From Pseudomonadota bacterium (GTDB lineage: Bacteria; Pseudomonadota; Alphaproteobacteria; Rhizobiales; Xanthobacteraceae): a stretch of DNA of 8,977 nt. The translations under genes and the position numbers were made by a program. The stretch covers positions 1 through 8,977 of the forward strand of contig JAJYAH010000229.1 in NCBI GenBank assembly GCA_021779635.1. The letters are read 5' to 3'. Below are positions 6,104 to 8,977 of the stretch, one piece after another (the first letter of the stretch is position 1; every line of letters starts with the position of its first letter). Below the pieces are notes generated by a model. That model made no database searches, was not told the DNA's origin, and worked only from the letters and a program-made list of their open reading frames with translations.

Positions 6104-7279
6104 ATGGACTACGCGCTCAGCGAGCAGCAACAGGCCTTCCGCGAAACTGCCATGCGCTTTGCGAAGGAAAAGCTGGCGCCGCACTATCAGAAGCGCGCCA
6201 CCGCAGACCGCATCGATCGCGCGCTGATGAAGGAGATGGGGGCGCTCGGCCTGATCGCGCCCGACCTGCCGGAGCAATATGGCGGCCTCGGCGAAAGCAG
6301 CGTCACTGCCGGTATCATCATCGAGCAGATCGCCTATGGCGATTTCAACGCCAGCTATGTTCCGTTGCTGGCCTCATTGATGGGCGGCATGCTGGCCCAG
6401 CACGCTTCGCCCGATATCGCGCAGGAATGGCTGCCGAAAGTCACGGCGGGCGAAGCTATCATCGGCCTTGGCCTGACCGAGCCGCGCGGCGGATCGGATG
6501 CCGCCAATCTCATTCTGCGTGCGGAAAAATCCGGAAACGGCTACCGCCTGAACGGCGAGAAGACCTCGATCAGCTTTTCGGACCAGTGCGAGGCCGCGGT
6601 GATTTTCGCCCGCACCGGAAAGGTCGAGGACGGCGCCCGCGGCGTCAGCGCCTTTTTCGTCGACCTCAACCAGAAAGGAGTCACACGCACCCATTTCGAT
6701 GACATCGGCACCAAGCCGGTCGGGCGCGGATCGATCTTCCTCGACGACCTGTTCGTTCCCGCCGAATGCCTGATGGCGGAGGAGAACAAGGGGTTCTCCA
6801 AGATCATGACGGGTTTCGACTTCAGCCGCGCCCTGATCGGCCTGGAATGCCTCGGACCGGCACAGGCCTCGGTCGATGAAACCTGGCACTACACGGCCGA
6901 GCGGAACGCATTTGAGCGGCCCATTGCGCAGTTTCAGGGCGTGAGCTTTCCGCTGGCGGAAGCCGAGACCCAGCTCACGATGATGCGCCAGCTTTGCTAC
7001 TACACACTGTCGCTGCGCGACCGCCGGCTTCCGCATACCGCGGAAGCCGCGATGTGCAAATGGTACGTGCCGAAGGTGGCCTGCGAAATCATCCATCAAT
7101 GCCTCTTGACCCATGGGCATTACGGTTACACCACCGACCTGCCGTTCCATCAGCGCTACCTCGACGTGATGGGCCTGCAGATCGGCGACGGCACCGCACA
7201 AATCCAGAAACTGGTCATCGCCCGCGAGAAGGTCGGCCGCATCGCCGTTCAATATGCGAAGCAACCGCAAGCGAGATAA
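6104..7279 (+). CDS. Acyl-CoA dehydrogenase 2, cyclohexanecarboxyl-CoA dehydrogenase-like (AliB-like)
   Basis: A 391-residue acyl-CoA dehydrogenase with the normal domain order: N-terminal helices (5-120), FAD/substrate signature LGLTEPRGGSDAAN (122-135), middle beta domain, and C-terminal helices with LTHGHYGYTTDLP (335-347). The catalytic-base segment reads LQIGDGTAQIQ (358-368), so the usual Glu of the YEGT motif is Asp362. The alternative helix-G Glu is also absent (FDFSRALIGL, 238-247). The IGDGTAQI variant and the MDYALSEQQQAFRE start resemble proteins annotated as cyclohexanecarboxyl-CoA dehydrogenase (AliB of alicyclic-acid breakdown), so a ring or alpha-branched acyl-CoA substrate is plausible; this identification is from memory and moderate. 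The ATG at 6104 has a strong ribosome site (GGAGGG, 4 nt upstream); the frame is open further upstream, but that part is the promoter. It diverges from fadH and converges on the transglutaminase-like gene with a 27-bp gap. Confidence 0.92.
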   Translation: MDYALSEQQQAFRETAMRFAKEKLAPHYQKRATADRIDRALMKEMGALGLIAPDLPEQYGGLGESSVTAGIIIEQIAYGDFNASYVPLLASLMGGMLAQHASPDIAQEWLPKVTAGEAIIGLGLTEPRGGSDAANLILRAEKSGNGYRLNGEKTSISFSDQCEAAVIFARTGKVEDGARGVSAFFVDLNQKGVTRTHFDDIGTKPVGRGSIFLDDLFVPAECLMAEENKGFSKIMTGFDFSRALIGLECLGPAQASVDETWHYTAERNAFERPIAQFQGVSFPLAEAETQLTMMRQLCYYTLSLRDRRLPHTAEAAMCKWYVPKVACEIIHQCLLTHGHYGYTTDLPFHQRYLDVMGLQIGDGTAQIQKLVIAREKVGRIAVQYAKQPQAR

Positions 7280-7306
7280 GACCGACCGCGCCTCTTCGCC
7301 TCGATC

Positions 7307-7987
7307 TCATCGCCTTCCGTCGAAAGCAGGATCGCTGATCGAGTCGCGACTTGCGCTCGCCGCCACCAGCTTCGGATAGGCGACGCGAAAATCGCTGAGC
7401 AATTGCGCGATCGGCGGATCGGCAAACCAGCCGCGATCGTTGACATATTCCATATGGCGATGGTTGCGGGTGTCGAATTCGTGAAACAGCGCATCATGCT
7501 CGCCGTCGAATATCAATTCCCTGACGCCGAACCGCTGGCACAGCTCGGTATTGAACGCCGGCGTCACCTTGAACATCCGCCCCTTCAGCCACAGCGCGAC
7601 ATAGCCGTGATAGATGAACAGATCGGTTCCCATCAAATCCGAAAGCTTGGGCGAATTCAGGTGATTCTTCACATCGGCAAAGCCGACAGCCGCTGGAATG
7701 CCGGCGGCGCGTAACGCCGCGGTCAGCAGAATGGCCTTGGGGACGCAGAAGTTCGACGCCCTCCCGGCGATCCGGCTGGCGCGGTAGTCGTCTTCGGCCA
7801 AGCCCATATGGAACGGATCGTACTTGATCTGGTCCCGCACGGCATTGAACAGGCCGACCGCCTTCTCGGTGGCGGAAAGACCCGGCCGGTCCAGCGCGCG
7901 CGATACGAACGCGCGCACTTCCGGGGATTCGCTGTCGACGAAGGTCGTCGATCGCAGGAACTCGGGAGGATGAGCGTCCGCCGTCAT
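7307..7987 (-). CDS. Transglutaminase-like (cysteine protease fold) cytoplasmic protein
   Basis: The 226-residue protein has no signal peptide or membrane segment. Its core matches the transglutaminase-like (COG1305-type) fold: a helical lead-in (AVGLFNAVRDQIKYDP, 43-58), a probable nucleophile Cys81 in ASNFCVPKAILLTAALRAAGI, and a probable His127 in IYHGYVALWLKGRMFKV. The third residue, normally Asp in a vDpt context, is not there: the strand reads KVTPAFN (140-146), giving Thr142, with Asn146 nearby as a possible substitute. The tail has FDGEHDALFHEFD (160-172) and HMEYVNDRGWFADPP (178-192), which I recall as typical of a subgroup of uncharacterised bacterial proteins. Transglutaminase-fold enzymes include proteases, amidases and acyltransferases; the acyl-CoA setting suggests acyl transfer or thioester cleavage, which is inference. 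The ATG at 7987 has a strong ribosome site (GGAAGGA); the frame extends to 8074 upstream, but without such a signal. It diverges from the acyl-CoA ligase gene. Confidence 0.85.
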   Translation of the reverse strand: MTADAHPPEFLRSTTFVDSESPEVRAFVSRALDRPGLSATEKAVGLFNAVRDQIKYDPFHMGLAEDDYRASRIAGRASNFCVPKAILLTAALRAAGIPAAVGFADVKNHLNSPKLSDLMGTDLFIYHGYVALWLKGRMFKVTPAFNTELCQRFGVRELIFDGEHDALFHEFDTRNHRHMEYVNDRGWFADPPIAQLLSDFRVAYPKLVAASASRDSISDPAFDGRR

Positions 7988-8013
7988 GGTGTTTCCTTCC
8001 GTCCAATTCGATC

Positions 8014-8030
8014 GTTCAGACAATGTTAGA
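8014..8030. promoter_or_regulatory. Degenerate operator copy D just upstream of the transglutaminase-like gene
   Basis: TTCAGAC-AAT-GTTAGAA has one exact 7-bp half-site (8024-8030) and a left half with two mismatches, with a 3-bp rather than 4-bp centre. It lies 26 bp upstream of the ATG at 7987 on the minus strand, where it could cover the start of transcription. It may be a second, weaker site of the same regulator, or a lone half-site. Confidence 0.42.
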
Positions 8031-8101
8031 AGACCGCCATCGTCCTTCGCCGGCTTGGTATTGCACGATCGCAATGCGCAAAAATGCCATCATCCGAGCT
8101 A

Positions 8102-8117
8102 TCGAACAAGCGTTAGA
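8102..8117. promoter_or_regulatory. Palindromic operator, copy C (transglutaminase-like / ligase intergenic region)
   Basis: TCGAAC-AAGC-GTTAGA matches copies A and B except for one base in the left half, and the right half extends to GTTAGAAT as in the others. It ends 5 bp before the TTGACG -35 box of the ligase gene. It lies about 90 bp upstream of the ligase start and about 115 bp upstream of the transglutaminase-like start. Confidence 0.65.
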
Positions 8118-8122
8118 ATTTG

Positions 8123-8150
8123 TTGACGTGGTTTGCGCGAGGTCTAGCTT
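8123..8150 (+). promoter_or_regulatory. Probable promoter of the acyl-CoA ligase gene
   Basis: TTGACG (8123-8128, 5 of 6) and TAGCTT (8145-8150, 3 of 6) are separated by 16 bp. The good -35 and its position directly after operator copy C favour it; the -10 is weak. Transcription would begin near 8157, upstream of both candidate start codons (8167 and 8206). Confidence 0.42.
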
Positions 8151-8205
8151 CCGGGCGATACAATCGATGCAACGCGGCCACTGCGCTGCGCCAACCGGGA
8201 CCGCG

Positions 8206-8977
8206 ATGACAGAAGAAACCTCGTACATATGGAAGCCTCCCCCCGAACTGGTGGCGGGTAGCAACCTGACCGCATTCCTGCGCGCAACCGGCCAGGCCGA
8301 TGACGACCAGCTTGCCGCGCGGGCCGAAGCCGATCCGGCCTGGCTGATGGAAGAAGTCTTCAGGTTTTGCGACGTCCGGTTCTATCGCCGCTACGATCGG
8401 ATGCTGGATGTCTCGCGCGGCGAGCCATGGGCGCGATGGTGTGTCGGCGGCACAACCAATATCGTTCTGAATTGCCTCGACAAGCACCGTGACACGCCGG
8501 TGTGGAACCAGACCTTTCTGGTCTGGGAGGGTGAGGACGCCCGCGAGCAGCGCAAGCTGACCTATCGCGAACTCGACCGCGAGGTCGGACGCCTCGCGCA
8601 GGCGTTGCGCAGGCTCGGCATCGGCCGCGGCGACGTGGTCGCGATCTACATGCCGAACCTGCCGGAAACCTTTGTCGCATTTTTCGCCATCCTCAAGCTT
8701 GGCGCCATCGCGATGCCGCTGTTCTCAGGCTTTGGCCCGAGCCCGATCCAATCCCGGTTGAACCATGGCGGCGCCAAGGCGGTCATTACCGCCAACGGCA
8801 CCTGGCGCCGCGGCATGCCGGCGCCGCTGAAATCCGTGCTCGATGTCGCGCTGGACGCCTCGCCGACGGTGCAACATGTGGTCGTGGTCGGCCGCGACGG
8901 CCTTGCGATCGAGACGCCGATGCGCGAGGGGCGCGACCATTGGTGGCACGATCTGATTGCCGGCCAGGATGGAACCA
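8206..8977 (+). CDS. Acyl-CoA ligase, acetyl-CoA-synthetase-like AMP-forming family (3' end outside window)
   Basis: The first 257 residues of an AMP-forming synthetase that would activate a carboxylic acid with ATP and coenzyme A. Residues 45-95 match the N-terminal cap of acetyl-CoA-synthetase-like enzymes (FYRRYDRMLDVS, then WARWCVGGTTNIVLNCLDKH), which shorter acyl-CoA ligases lack. The adenylation domain begins about 118 (LTYRELDREVGRLAQALRRLGI) and continues with VVAIYMPNLPETFVAFFAILKLGAI (144-168) and PLFSGFGPSPIQSRL (171-185). The ATP-binding TSGTTG loop, the core motifs and the catalytic Lys lie beyond the edge, so substrate range and intactness cannot be judged. The ATG at 8206 has GGGA about 5 nt upstream; an in-frame ATG at 8167 would add 13 residues. 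The cap argues against a typical AliA-type or FadD-type ligase. Placement beside operator copy C suggests it supplies the CoA ester for this pathway. Confidence 0.9.
   Translation, partial: MTEETSYIWKPPPELVAGSNLTAFLRATGQADDDQLAARAEADPAWLMEEVFRFCDVRFYRRYDRMLDVSRGEPWARWCVGGTTNIVLNCLDKHRDTPVWNQTFLVWEGEDAREQRKLTYRELDREVGRLAQALRRLGIGRGDVVAIYMPNLPETFVAFFAILKLGAIAMPLFSGFGPSPIQSRLNHGGAKAVITANGTWRRGMPAPLKSVLDVALDASPTVQHVVVVGRDGLAIETPMREGRDHWWHDLIAGQDGT

Noticed and set aside
6374..7270. 298-codon minus-strand open frame opposite acyl-CoA dehydrogenase 2
   Set aside because: Shadow of a well-supported gene with no family features.
8060..8075. ATTGC-N6-GCAAT inverted repeat in the transglutaminase-like / ligase gap
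   Set aside because: Only 5-bp arms and not repeated elsewhere in the window; compatible with chance.
6104..8977. Idea that this is the known cyclohexanecarboxylate (ali/bad) cluster
   Set aside because: The dehydrogenase is AliB-like, but the ligase has an acetyl-CoA-synthetase cap unlike AliA, the SDR is not BadH-like (no YxxxK), and no BadK or BadI homologue is visible.
1..8977. CRISPR arrays, tRNA or rRNA genes, phage genes, toxin-antitoxin pairs
   Set aside because: No regularly spaced direct repeats, cloverleaf-like sequences or matching protein families were seen on either strand.

Overview
The window looks like chromosomal DNA from a high-GC alphaproteobacterium, most probably a Bradyrhizobium/Rhodopseudomonas-type member of the Hyphomicrobiales. 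The evidence is the GC-rich third codon positions, the TTG-type -35 boxes, the families present, and an IS5-type transposase start of the kind common in bradyrhizobia. The assignment is inferred from sequence character only.

Layout. The left edge (1-117) is the end of an IS5-family insertion sequence that runs out of the window. It has cut off a small secreted-protein gene (minus strand, 40-237) after its signal peptide and about 15 mature residues. About 500 bp with no recognisable gene follows (238-747). From 748 to the right edge lies a compact acyl-CoA catabolic locus of seven genes whose orientation alternates at every step: a TetR-family regulator (+), acyl-CoA dehydrogenase 1 (-), a short-chain dehydrogenase/reductase of the peroxisomal enoyl/dienoyl-CoA reductase type (+), a FadH-type 2,4-dienoyl-CoA reductase (-), acyl-CoA dehydrogenase 2 resembling cyclohexanecarboxyl-CoA dehydrogenase (+), a transglutaminase-like protein (-), and the first 257 codons of an acetyl-CoA-synthetase-like acyl-CoA ligase (+, runs off the right edge).

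How it fits together. Each of the three divergent intergenic regions (2707-2901, 5851-6103, 7988-8205) carries a palindrome of the form TTCTAAC-N4-GTTAGAA, twice overlapping a good -10 box (TAGAAT) and once sitting beside a -35. I infer that the TetR protein at the left represses all six downstream genes as one regulon, probably relieved by an acyl-CoA intermediate. The ligase would activate an acid to its CoA ester, the two mechanistically different dehydrogenases would introduce double bonds, and the two unrelated dienoyl/enoyl-CoA reductases would remove or reposition them. The substrate is unknown; an unsaturated, branched or alicyclic acid is the best guess. No hydratase, hydroxyacyl-CoA dehydrogenase or thiolase lies in the window.

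The most unusual points are the transglutaminase-fold protein inside an acyl-CoA regulon with the usual catalytic Asp position changed, the Glu-to-Asp change in dehydrogenase 2, the missing YxxxK pair in the SDR, and a long perfect inverted repeat next to the dehydrogenase 2 promoter.
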